In this document: piece by piece, positions 1 to 5,530 of the stretch
How positions within the stretch are numbered: the first letter of the stretch is position 1
Layout: the number at the start of each line of letters is the position of its first letter
Assembly (NCBI GenBank): GCA_020848055.1
Contig: JADLBB010000087.1
Span: 1 to 13,415 of the forward strand
Length of the DNA stretch: 13,415 bases
Direction: 5' to 3'
Source of the DNA: Chloroflexota bacterium
GTDB taxonomy: Bacteria; Chloroflexota; Limnocylindria; QHBO01
Translations under genes and position numbers: made by a program
Notes under the pieces: model-generated
Told to the model about the DNA's origin: nothing
The model's database searches: none
Seen by the model: the letters and a program-made list of their open reading frames with translations, nothing else

Positions 1-212
1 AGCAGGGGCGAGACCGTGGTCGGTTGGCCGGCACGCGCGTTGAGCCGCGACAGCGGGCTGGCGGCATCGAAGCGGCTGAGAGCGTGGTCCGCCGCTTCGA
101 AGGCCGCGACGACCACCGCCCACGCGGTCCCGGCCTCCGACTCGCGCTCACCCGGCAGCGTCAGGCGCAGGGGCGAACCCATGCTGCGACCCTCGCGGAC
201 GGTGGCCTTCAC
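1..212 (-). CDS. apbE: FAD:protein FMN transferase (ApbE), N-terminal part, cut by the window edge
   Basis: I read this by hand from the reverse strand; it stays open for 70 codons to the left edge. ApbE enzymes transfer FMN from FAD onto a Thr or Ser of a target protein, usually a membrane or extracytoplasmic redox protein. The visible part has the family's N-terminal features: a Met-Gly-Ser segment leading a beta strand (residues 11-19, MGSPLRLTL), an alpha helix, and the SRFDAASPLSRLNARAG block (residues 46-62), equivalent to the usual 'FS.y.pdSelsrlN' signature. The flavin- and Mg-binding regions lie outside the window. I chose GTG at 212 because it is 4 bases after the preceding stop and keeps the short strand before MGS. 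ATG at 182 has a better Shine-Dalgarno (GAGGG, 7 bases upstream) and is the alternative. It is the third gene of the minus-strand operon. The flavinylated target is not visible. Family assignment is fairly sure; the start is not. Confidence 0.72.
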   Translation of the reverse strand, partial: MKATVREGRSMGSPLRLTLPGERESEAGTAWAVVVAAFEAADHALSRFDAASPLSRLNARAGQPTTVSPL

Positions 213-216
213 CCGG

Positions 217-501
217 TCAGTGGCCCGATGCGCTGGCCGTGTCGCTCACGAGCATGAGGCGCAGGGCCGAGTCGATGGCCTCGCTGGTCACGCACCACCG
301 ATCGTTCACGTTGTAGCGCGTGTCATAGCCCGCTCCTGCGTGAATGAACACGTCAGGACGCATGATCAGCGGGTCCAGCCTGGCCCCGGCCATCAACAGG
401 CCCGCGGTCAGGCGAATGACCGCCTGGCCGACCTGGATCGGCTCACCGCAGCCGGGGCAGGTCGCCCCGGCCGGAGGTCCGCCGATCGGCGCGTCATCCA
501 T
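217..501 (-). CDS. Small unknown protein with one CxxC zinc-ribbon-like motif
   Basis: I do not recognise this 94-residue protein. It has a CPGCGEPI knuckle (Cys15, Cys18), as in one half of a zinc ribbon, then QVGQAVIRL, a short hydrophobic stretch (31-40), an aromatic/His segment around DVFIHAGAGYDTRYNV (His54), and an isolated Cys70 before a helical tail. C15, C18, H54 and C70 could form one metal site, which is inference. There is no signal peptide and no convincing membrane segment. The ATG at 501 is 10 bases after the CBS-BON stop, and its stop is 4 bases before the proposed ApbE start, so it sits inside a tightly packed operon. That packing is the best evidence that it is a real gene. 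Residues 84-94 look disordered. The opposite strand is also open here, but those frames resemble nothing known. Confidence 0.7.
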   Translation of the reverse strand: MDDAPIGGPPAGATCPGCGEPIQVGQAVIRLTAGLLMAGARLDPLIMRPDVFIHAGAGYDTRYNVNDRWCVTSEAIDSALRLMLVSDTASASGH

Positions 502-511
502 CTGCTGGCGG

Positions 512-1246
512 CTACTCGTGCATGGGTCGGGGTGGATCGCGGGCTATCAGCGACGCGGCGCCGGGCTCACGCTGGCCGGCGGGAAGGTCGACATCGGTGT
601 CGTCCCAGTCCCAGCCGATGCCGCTCCTGACCTCGACCACGCCGTCGATGAGCCCCACCAGGCGCTCCACGATGCCCGCGGTCGTCCTGCGGTCCACGTG
701 GCCCGCGATGTGGACGATGCCCTCGTTGACCTCGACATCGAAGGCGTCGGGGTCCAGCCACATGGTCCGACGCAGGACCCGGTCAGCGATGGTCCGGCCG
801 ATGTCCTCGTCGCTGCCCAGGTAGGCGTGCACCAGGTCGGCGCGGGTGATGATCCCCACCAGGCGACCGCCATCGAGGACGGGCAACCGGTTGATGCCGC
901 GATCCACCATGACGTTGGCCGCCTCTCGCACTGGCAGGTTGGCCTCGATCGTCACCGCCGGGGACGACATGGCCTGGCCGACCGTGGTGGCCGCCCGCTT
1001 GCGCAGCTCGTCGGGGTCGTGGCGCTCGCCGAGGATCCACTCCAGCGGCAGCCGGCGGCTCAACGGGCGGCTCACCTGCTTGGCCAGCAGGTCCGCCTCG
1101 GAGATGACGCCCACCACGGTGCCGGTGGCGTCCACCACCGGCGCGCCGCTGACCTGCCGCTCGCAGAGCAGGAGCGCCAGGTCGCGCAGCGAGGTCTCGG
1201 GGCTGGCAGTCGTCACGTCGGTCGTCATGACGTCTCTAATCTTCAT
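512..1246 (-). CDS. CBS-domain pair plus BON domain protein
   Basis: A 244-residue cytoplasmic protein with two CBS domains (about residues 7-55 and 88-142) and a C-terminal BON domain (about 146-210). Typical CBS patterns are visible: IRDVMTTDV at the start, GVISEADLL at the end of the first, then INRLPVLDGGRLVGIITRADLV in the second (split here as INRLPVL and GIITRADL). The BON part reads VEVNEGIVHIAGHV with a hydrophobic VVEVRSGIG end. CBS pairs usually bind adenine nucleotides and act as energy sensors; BON domains are often membrane- or lipid-associated. The exact role of CBS-CBS-BON proteins is not established. The start is the ATG at 1246, preceded by a strong GAGGAGG. The frame is open upstream to an ATG at 1387, but that extension is Arg/Pro-rich and overlaps the ribosome-binding site. 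First gene of an operon with the CxxC protein and ApbE. The last ~25 residues are acidic and Pro/Arg-rich and probably unstructured. Confidence 0.88.
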   Translation of the reverse strand: MKIRDVMTTDVTTASPETSLRDLALLLCERQVSGAPVVDATGTVVGVISEADLLAKQVSRPLSRRLPLEWILGERHDPDELRKRAATTVGQAMSSPAVTIEANLPVREAANVMVDRGINRLPVLDGGRLVGIITRADLVHAYLGSDEDIGRTIADRVLRRTMWLDPDAFDVEVNEGIVHIAGHVDRRTTAGIVERLVGLIDGVVEVRSGIGWDWDDTDVDLPAGQREPGAASLIARDPPRPMHE

Positions 1247-1255
1247 CGGTCCCAA

Positions 1256-1262
1256 CCTCCTC
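1256..1262 (-). promoter_or_regulatory. Ribosome-binding site deciding the CBS-BON start
   Basis: On the minus strand the sequence reads GAGGAGG, followed by nine bases and then the ATG at 1246. It is the strongest Shine-Dalgarno in this part of the window and argues against the longer frame beginning at 1387. Confidence 0.75.
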
Positions 1263-1332
1263 GTGCTCATCTTCGGTCGCCGCCGCCGGAAAGTCCATCG
1301 CCGCGGCACGGACCGCGTGGCACTTCCGATCG

Positions 1333-1354
1333 CCGCCCCCCGATGCGGGGGCGG
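1333..1354. repeat. Perfect inverted repeat, 8-bp stem and 6-base loop
   Basis: CCGCCCCC (1333-1340) and GGGGGCGG (1347-1354) are exact reverse complements around the loop CGATGC. There is no T-run on either side on either strand, so it is not a classical intrinsic terminator. It lies about 90 bases upstream of the CBS-BON start and could be an operator or leader structure. In DNA this GC-rich, chance is also possible. Confidence 0.45.
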
Positions 1355-1570
1355 TGGCACAAGGATGGCCCCGCCACCCGCATCCACCGCAGGGCCCGAT
1401 GGCCCCCTTCATAGGGTCATTCGGCCCGTGCACGGCTTGTGGCAGCGGCTAGGCTTGGCGCAGTCGTCCTTCGGGCATCCCACGCAGGCAAGTTGAACGC
1501 ACCAGCCAATCACCATGCATCACTACCGCATCGCCCGCACCAGGTTCCCCGTCGCCGCGGAGCCGGCCGG

Positions 1571-2095
1571 ATGAGCGCGCGGGCGGACCGCGCCTCCGAG
1601 TTGCGGGGCCTGGTGCGCTTGGCCGCCACCGAGCCGCTGGGGGCCGATCCGGACCGCGTCGCCGCCATGCTGGCCTCCGATCCGCCATGGGCGAGCCTGG
1701 TCGCGCATCCGTCCGAGGTGCCCGGGCTGCGGCGCTATGCGCTGGACCTGCGCCTCCGACTCGGCGGCGAAGGTGCGAGGTTCACCACCTTCAGCAAGGC
1801 GGCACTGCTGGACATCGGGACGCCTGCGCGCACGGCCTCCGGCTGGGCCGTCGAATGCGGCTGGCGGGCGTCGAGCGCGGCTCCGCTCTTCCCCGTGTTC
1901 TCTGGGAAGTTGCTGATCGAGCCGGGCGAGCTTGCCATCGACGGGCTGTACGCACCACCCGGCGGCGTCATCGGTCGCGTTGCCGACCGCATGCTGCTGC
2001 AGGTCGCCGCCAACGGGACGGCCCGCTGGCTGCTCGGCGAGATCGATCGCGCCGGCCGTGCGCTCGAGCGGCCACCCATGCCCGAGGACGCCTGA
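1571..2095 (+). CDS. Conserved protein of unknown function, SRPBCC-like pattern
   Basis: A 174-residue soluble protein. An N-terminal helical part (1-50) is followed by alternating strand-like segments: ARFTTFSKAALLDIG (70-83), ASGWAVECGWRA (89-100), an LFPVFSGKLLI block (106-116), LAIDGLYAPPGGVIGRVADR (121-140) and a C-terminal helix (147-163). The order 'wt.A..p..LFPvf.g.L.i.pl....l.l.G.Y.PP.G..Gr..Dr.ll' resembles, from memory, a family of small actinobacterial and Chloroflexota proteins with an SRPBCC/START-like fold and no established function. The ligand is unknown. ATG 1571 is chosen because GGAG lies 8 bases upstream and the family-like part starts soon after. The open frame continues upstream to 1439, but that part is low-complexity and Arg/His-rich. 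It is a single gene converging on the response regulator, with only 6 bases between their stops. Coding status is fairly sure; the fold is a guess. Confidence 0.72.
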   Translation: MSARADRASELRGLVRLAATEPLGADPDRVAAMLASDPPWASLVAHPSEVPGLRRYALDLRLRLGGEGARFTTFSKAALLDIGTPARTASGWAVECGWRASSAAPLFPVFSGKLLIEPGELAIDGLYAPPGGVIGRVADRMLLQVAANGTARWLLGEIDRAGRALERPPMPEDA

Positions 2096-2101
2096 CTCCG
2101 C

Positions 2102-2788
2102 TCAGCTACCGGTGGGCGGTTCGCCGAGCCGGTGCTTGGCCACGAACGCGGCCGCCTGGGTGCGCCGCTCCAGGTTGAGCTTCGACAGGATGCTGCTGAC
2201 GTAGTTCTTGACCGTCTTGTCCGACAGGAAGACCTCCGACGCGATCTCCTTGTTGGTCCTTCCCTCCGCCACCAGCAGCAGGATCCTGCGCTCCTGGGAG
2301 GTCAGGACGGCCAGCTCGTCCGCCGCGCCGCCGGAGGCGGCCTGCCGGACCCTGGCCAGGACCTTCTCGGTGACCGCCGGGTCGAGCAGTGAGTCACCGC
2401 GGCCCACCGACTCAAGTGCTGCCACCAGGTCGCGTCCGCGGACCTGCTTGAGGAGGTAGCCGGAGGCGCCCGCGATGATGGCCGACAGCACGGCCTCCTC
2501 GTCGGGGTAGCTGGTGAGCATGACGACACGGGTGGCCGGCCTGGCGGAGCGGATCTCGCGGCACGCCTCGATCCCGGAGCCATCGGGAAGGCGCACGTCC
2601 ATCACGACCAGGTCCGGCTCGAACCTGGTCGCGGCGGCGATCGCCTCGGCCACCGTCCCGGCCTGCGCCACGACCTCGAACCCGGCGCGACGGTCGAGCA
2701 GCGCCACCAGGCCCTGGCGCACGACCTCGTGGTCGTCCACAACCAGCAGGCGCAGCGAAGGCGAGTTCGCAGCCGGCGATTCGCTCAA
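2102..2788 (-). CDS. NarL/FixJ-family response regulator, DevR (DosR)-like
   Basis: A 228-residue response regulator with an N-terminal receiver domain (about 12-130) and a C-terminal LuxR-type helix-turn-helix (about 162-222). Receiver residues are complete: acidic pair Asp18/Asp19, phosphoacceptor Asp64 (VVMDVRLPDG), Thr92 and Lys114 (GYLLKQVRG). The DNA-binding part contains LTSQERRILLLVAEGRTNKE and the recognition-helix region SDKTVKNYVSSILSKL followed by NLERRTQAA. That wording is very close to mycobacterial DevR/DosR (TVKNYVSNLLAKL, then MERRTQAA, recalled from memory). It starts at a TTG overlapping the kinase stop as TTGA, with GGGAG six bases upstream, so translation is probably coupled. 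Partner of the upstream kinase, probably phosphorylated by it; its regulon cannot be read from sequence, but the divergent nirK-like promoter is the nearest candidate. It could equally regulate distant genes. Confidence 0.92.
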   Translation of the reverse strand: MSESPAANSPSLRLLVVDDHEVVRQGLVALLDRRAGFEVVAQAGTVAEAIAAATRFEPDLVVMDVRLPDGSGIEACREIRSARPATRVVMLTSYPDEEAVLSAIIAGASGYLLKQVRGRDLVAALESVGRGDSLLDPAVTEKVLARVRQAASGGAADELAVLTSQERRILLLVAEGRTNKEIASEVFLSDKTVKNYVSSILSKLNLERRTQAAAFVAKHRLGEPPTGS

Positions 2789-4299
2789 TGGTCGCTCCCG
2801 AATGACATGGAGTGGCGGCGCGGCACGGTCATGATGATACGTGTGCCGGCGAGGTCGCTGTCGATGATCAGCGTACCGGCCAGGGCGGTGATGCGGGCGC
2901 GCATGTTCGCGATCCCGTGATGCCCCCGCTCGATCGGCCTGTTCGCGTCGAATCCACGCCCATCGTCGGCGATGGTCAGGCGCAGCTCGGACGGGCTGCC
3001 GTCCAGTGTGACCGAGGCGTGGACGGCCTGCGCGTGGCGCGCGATGTTGCTGAGCGCCTCGCGGGTCACCGCGAGCAGTTCGGCCACCAGCTCGATGGGT
3101 AACTCGGCGAGCGGAGCAGCTGCGGGGAGGACCTCAACGGAGACCTCGATCCCGCTGCTGCGATGCAGCTCCGTCCCGACCTGGGCGAGCCCATCGGCGA
3201 GGTCGCCAGATTCGAGCAGGACCGGCCGCAGCCCGAAGATGAAGTTGCGGATGTCGCTGATCACCGCGTGCAGGGCGTCGATGGCGGCATCGACGCGGCG
3301 TCGCGCTTCCTCCGGATCGTCGGCGACCAGCTCGGGGACGTCGTCGAGGGCCAGGGTCTGGGCGTATATGGCCTGGATCGAGCTATCGTGAAGGTCACGG
3401 CTGATCCGGTCTCGCTCGTCCACGATCGCGAGCCGGCGCACCTGCTCGTGCAGGCGGGCGCGCTCGATCGCCAGGCCGGCGTGCAGCGCGAATGTCTCGA
3501 CCAGCACCTCGTCGTCGGCGCTGAACTCGTCGGCGCCGACCTTGTCGGTCAGGTACAGCCGGCCGATGGCCACGCCGCCGGTCGTTATCGGTGCCCCGAG
3601 GAAGGAGCGCATGGCCGGGTGGTTCGCGGGGAATCCGTGGTGTGCAGGGTGAGCCGCGATGTCGGCCACCCGGACGGTGCGTGCCTCGGTGATCAGGAGG
3701 CCGAGGAGGCCGAGCCCGCGCGGAAGGAGTCCGATCGCGATCCGTTCGGCATCCGCGATGCCGCTGGTGATGAAGCGCTCGATGACGCCGTCCGCGTCCA
3801 CGATCCCGATGGCGGCGTAGCGGGCCGGCACCAGGTCGCGCGCCTGGTCGACGATCCTTTGCAGCACGTGGTCGGGGTCGATGGCGTCGCCTATGCCCCG
3901 CACCGCGCCCTCGAGCGCACCGAGCCGTTGCGCCGCTGTGTCCGCGCGCGCCCGCTCGCGCGCGAAGGCCACCAGTCGCGCGATGGCGGTGGCCAGCGCG
4001 CGTGCCTGTCGCTCGTCGCCGCGAATGGTCATGCTGCCCAGGGGAAGGCCGCCACGGGGGTCGCGCAGCATTTCCGCGGCGGGATCGGGCAGTCCGGCCG
4101 GTGCATGCAGGGCCGCCAACGGCGGCGCATTGACCTCGAGGTCGAGCACCTCGATGCCCATCGCGGTCCCGACGTCGACCACCGCCCGTCCGAAATTGGC
4201 CGCCTCGCCATCGCTCGGCGTGGACAGCCACGCCTCCAACGCCTCGAACACCCCGAGCAGGAGGAGGGTGCGCGGTTGAGGTGGCGGTGCTGGCTGCAT
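2785..4299 (-). CDS. Cytoplasmic GAF-domain sensor histidine kinase, HisKA_3 type (DevS/NarX-like)
   Basis: A 504-residue kinase with no membrane segment. Order: an unassigned N-terminal region (1-115, perhaps a degenerate GAF), a coiled-coil-like linker (about 95-130, many Ala/Arg/Glu), one good GAF domain (about 135-285), a HisKA_3 dimerisation domain with RISRDLHDSSIQAIY (phosphoacceptor His304), and an HATPase domain with N box REALSNIARHA (Asn418), DDGRGF (445-450) and a GHHGIANM loop (459-466). The GAF segment GLLGLLITEARTVRVADI (197-214), then HHGFPANHPAMRSFLGAPI (220-238) and RLYLTDK, closely resembles DevS/DosS GAF domains, which bind haem and sense O2, NO or CO in mycobacteria. Whether this GAF holds haem is inference; His227 in the NHPAM motif is a possible ligand. 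DosS has two GAF domains; only one is clear here. Start ATG 4299; transcribed divergently from the nirK-like gene and overlapping the response regulator by 4 bases. Confidence 0.92.
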   Translation of the reverse strand: MQPAPPPQPRTLLLLGVFEALEAWLSTPSDGEAANFGRAVVDVGTAMGIEVLDLEVNAPPLAALHAPAGLPDPAAEMLRDPRGGLPLGSMTIRGDERQARALATAIARLVAFARERARADTAAQRLGALEGAVRGIGDAIDPDHVLQRIVDQARDLVPARYAAIGIVDADGVIERFITSGIADAERIAIGLLPRGLGLLGLLITEARTVRVADIAAHPAHHGFPANHPAMRSFLGAPITTGGVAIGRLYLTDKVGADEFSADDEVLVETFALHAGLAIERARLHEQVRRLAIVDERDRISRDLHDSSIQAIYAQTLALDDVPELVADDPEEARRRVDAAIDALHAVISDIRNFIFGLRPVLLESGDLADGLAQVGTELHRSSGIEVSVEVLPAAAPLAELPIELVAELLAVTREALSNIARHAQAVHASVTLDGSPSELRLTIADDGRGFDANRPIERGHHGIANMRARITALAGTLIIDSDLAGTRIIMTVPRRHSMSFGSDH

Positions 4300-4375
4300 C
4301 GGCTCGAAAGGCTAGCGCGTCGCGCCCCGCGGCGCGTCCGGCCGGGCGCAGGCATGTGCCCAACGGCCCGTGCCA

Positions 4376-4432
4376 TACGTGACCACTGGCCCGTCCTGCG
4401 GCGCGGAAGATCGCCTAGAAATGGGGCACGTA
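4376..4432. repeat. Imperfect inverted repeat TACGTGaCC / GGgCACGTA in the kinase-nirK divergent region
   Basis: TACGTGACC (4376-4384) and GGGCACGTA (4424-4432) match as an inverted pair with one mismatch, 48 bases apart start to start. The right arm runs into the likely -10 element of the nirK-like gene. The arrangement fits a regulator binding two inverted sites in a divergent promoter. It does not match the mycobacterial DosR box. Chance cannot be excluded. Confidence 0.4.
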
Positions 4433-4436
4433 ATAT
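4431..4436 (+). promoter_or_regulatory. Candidate -10 element for the nirK-like operon
   Basis: TAATAT is one of the few AT-rich hexamers in the window and lies 26 bases before the ATG at 4463. Transcription would begin near 4443, giving a leader of about 20 bases that contains the GGAG ribosome-binding site (4450-4453). The -35 region (around 4408-4413) is a poor match to TTGACA, which would suit an activator-dependent promoter. The hexamer is not placed to serve the kinase directly. Confidence 0.4.
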
Positions 4437-4462
4437 TGACCCCACCCTCGGAGCGATCCCAC

Positions 4463-5530
4463 ATGCAGAAGACACTCCTCTATACCGGGCTGGCGGGCGG
4501 CGTGACTGCCGTCTTTCTCGGCGTGGTCCTCATCGGCTCGATGCTCCTCGTCGGCCGTGGACTGGGGGCCACCAATCCCGACGCGTCGCACGGCGAGCAC
4601 CAGGCCTCGACGCCGCCGGTCGTCCAGCCCAACCCCGACGCGCCGGCCTACGTGCTGCGCGACCCCGCCGCACCCGAAGTGGCGACCGGCGACGTGCACG
4701 AGATCGAGCTCGTCATGACCGAGCGCCAGATGACGGTGGCCGAGGGCATCGAGCAACTGGTCTGGACATTCGCCGACGAGGTGCCGGGACCTGTCCTGCG
4801 CGTCAAGGTGGGCGACACGATTCGCGTCAAGCTGGTCAACCCGGCCACCAACTCGATGCCGCACTCGATCGACTTCCATGCCAGCCTCGTCGCGTGGAAC
4901 GACGAGATGCGCTCCATCGACCCGGGCGAGTCGCTCACCTACGAGTTCGTCGCCAAGTACGCCGGCGTGTTCATGTATCACTGCGGCACCGCGCCGGCAC
5001 TCATGCACATCGCCAATGGCATGTTCGGCATGATCATCGTGGAGCCAACCGGTGGCCTGCCGCCGGTGGACCACGAGTTCGCCTTCGTCCAGAGCGAGTG
5101 GTACCTTGGGCCTCAGAATCAGACCATCGACATCAACAAGGCGTCGGCCGGCGCTCCCTCGCCCGACCTGGTCGTCTTCAACGGCGTGGCCAACCAGTAC
5201 CTCGACCATCCGATCGAGGTGCCGGTGGGCGAGACCGTGCGGGTCTTCATCCTCGACGCCGGCCCGAGCATCGACTCGAGCTTCCACGTGGTCGGAACCA
5301 TCTTCCACGAGGTCATCAAGGAGGGCATCCACCTGAAGGAGGGCAACGAGGGCAACTGGGGCTCGCAGGCCGTCGACCTGTCGCCGGCCCAGGGGGCCAT
5401 CGTCGAGATGCGCTTCGACGAGGATGGCCTCTATCCGATAGTGACCCACGCGTTCAACTTCCCGGGCCGAGGAGCCATTGGCCTGTTCAAGGCCGGTGAC
5501 GGCGGACCTCCGATGGAGGGTGGTCACTGA
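4463..5530 (+). CDS. nirK: Membrane-anchored copper nitrite reductase-like protein (NirK/AniA type)
   Basis: A 355-residue two-domain cupredoxin; NirK reduces nitrite to nitric oxide outside the cytoplasmic membrane. An N-terminal hydrophobic segment (5-31) is a signal anchor, followed by a flexible Pro/His linker (32-62). Domain 1 has type 1 copper ligands His134 (SMPHSIDFH), Cys174 (MYHC), His182 and Met187 (LMHIANGM). Type 2 ligands are His139 and His173, plus His329 (IVTH) from domain 2. The catalytic Asp137 and His275 (SSFHVVG) are also present. Wording such as ALMHIANGMFGMIIVEP, GLPPVD and YVVFNG-like DLVVFNG (235-241) is close to Neisseria AniA. ATG 4463 has GGAG nine bases upstream; a longer frame to 4370 lacks such a site. 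It is the first gene of a pair with the membrane protein and divergent from the sensor kinase. Nitrite as the true substrate is inferred from the complete ligand set; another two-domain copper oxidase activity is the alternative. Confidence 0.88.
   Translation: MQKTLLYTGLAGGVTAVFLGVVLIGSMLLVGRGLGATNPDASHGEHQASTPPVVQPNPDAPAYVLRDPAAPEVATGDVHEIELVMTERQMTVAEGIEQLVWTFADEVPGPVLRVKVGDTIRVKLVNPATNSMPHSIDFHASLVAWNDEMRSIDPGESLTYEFVAKYAGVFMYHCGTAPALMHIANGMFGMIIVEPTGGLPPVDHEFAFVQSEWYLGPQNQTIDINKASAGAPSPDLVVFNGVANQYLDHPIEVPVGETVRVFILDAGPSIDSSFHVVGTIFHEVIKEGIHLKEGNEGNWGSQAVDLSPAQGAIVEMRFDEDGLYPIVTHAFNFPGRGAIGLFKAGDGGPPMEGGH
5515..5520 (+). promoter_or_regulatory. Ribosome-binding site supporting a CTG start at 5527
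   Basis: GGAGGG lies inside the end of nirK, six bases before CTG 5527, the first base of which precedes the nirK TGA (CTGA overlap). No ATG, GTG or TTG occurs in this frame between here and 5644, and the GTG at 5644 has no comparable upstream site at proper spacing. Confidence 0.5.

Larger units (their letters stand above)
1247..1570. other. Divergent intergenic region with one GC-rich hairpin
   Basis: This 324-base gap separates the minus-strand CBS operon from the plus-strand gene at 1571. Apart from the CBS ribosome-binding site and a perfect 8-bp inverted repeat (1333-1354), I see no convincing -10/-35 pair on either strand, no tRNA-like fold, and no small gene with a good ribosome-binding site. 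Open frames cross it, but their amino acid content (Arg, Pro and His runs) is that of GC-rich shadow translation. Promoters for both flanking genes must lie here. Confidence 0.5.

Noticed and set aside
1247..1387. Longer start of the CBS-BON protein at 1387
   Set aside because: The extension is Arg/Pro-rich, and GAGGAGG correctly placed before the ATG at 1246 decides the start.
344..1414. Plus-strand open frame of 356 codons opposite the CBS-BON operon
   Set aside because: Shadow of the CBS-BON gene with no recognisable domain.
4786..4798. GGGACCTGTCCTG, reminiscent of a DosR box
   Set aside because: It lies inside the nirK coding sequence, encodes conserved protein there, and matches the consensus only partly.
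3163..5499. Plus-strand open frame of 778 codons across the kinase, intergenic region and nirK
   Set aside because: It crosses two recognised genes on opposite strands and resembles no protein family.
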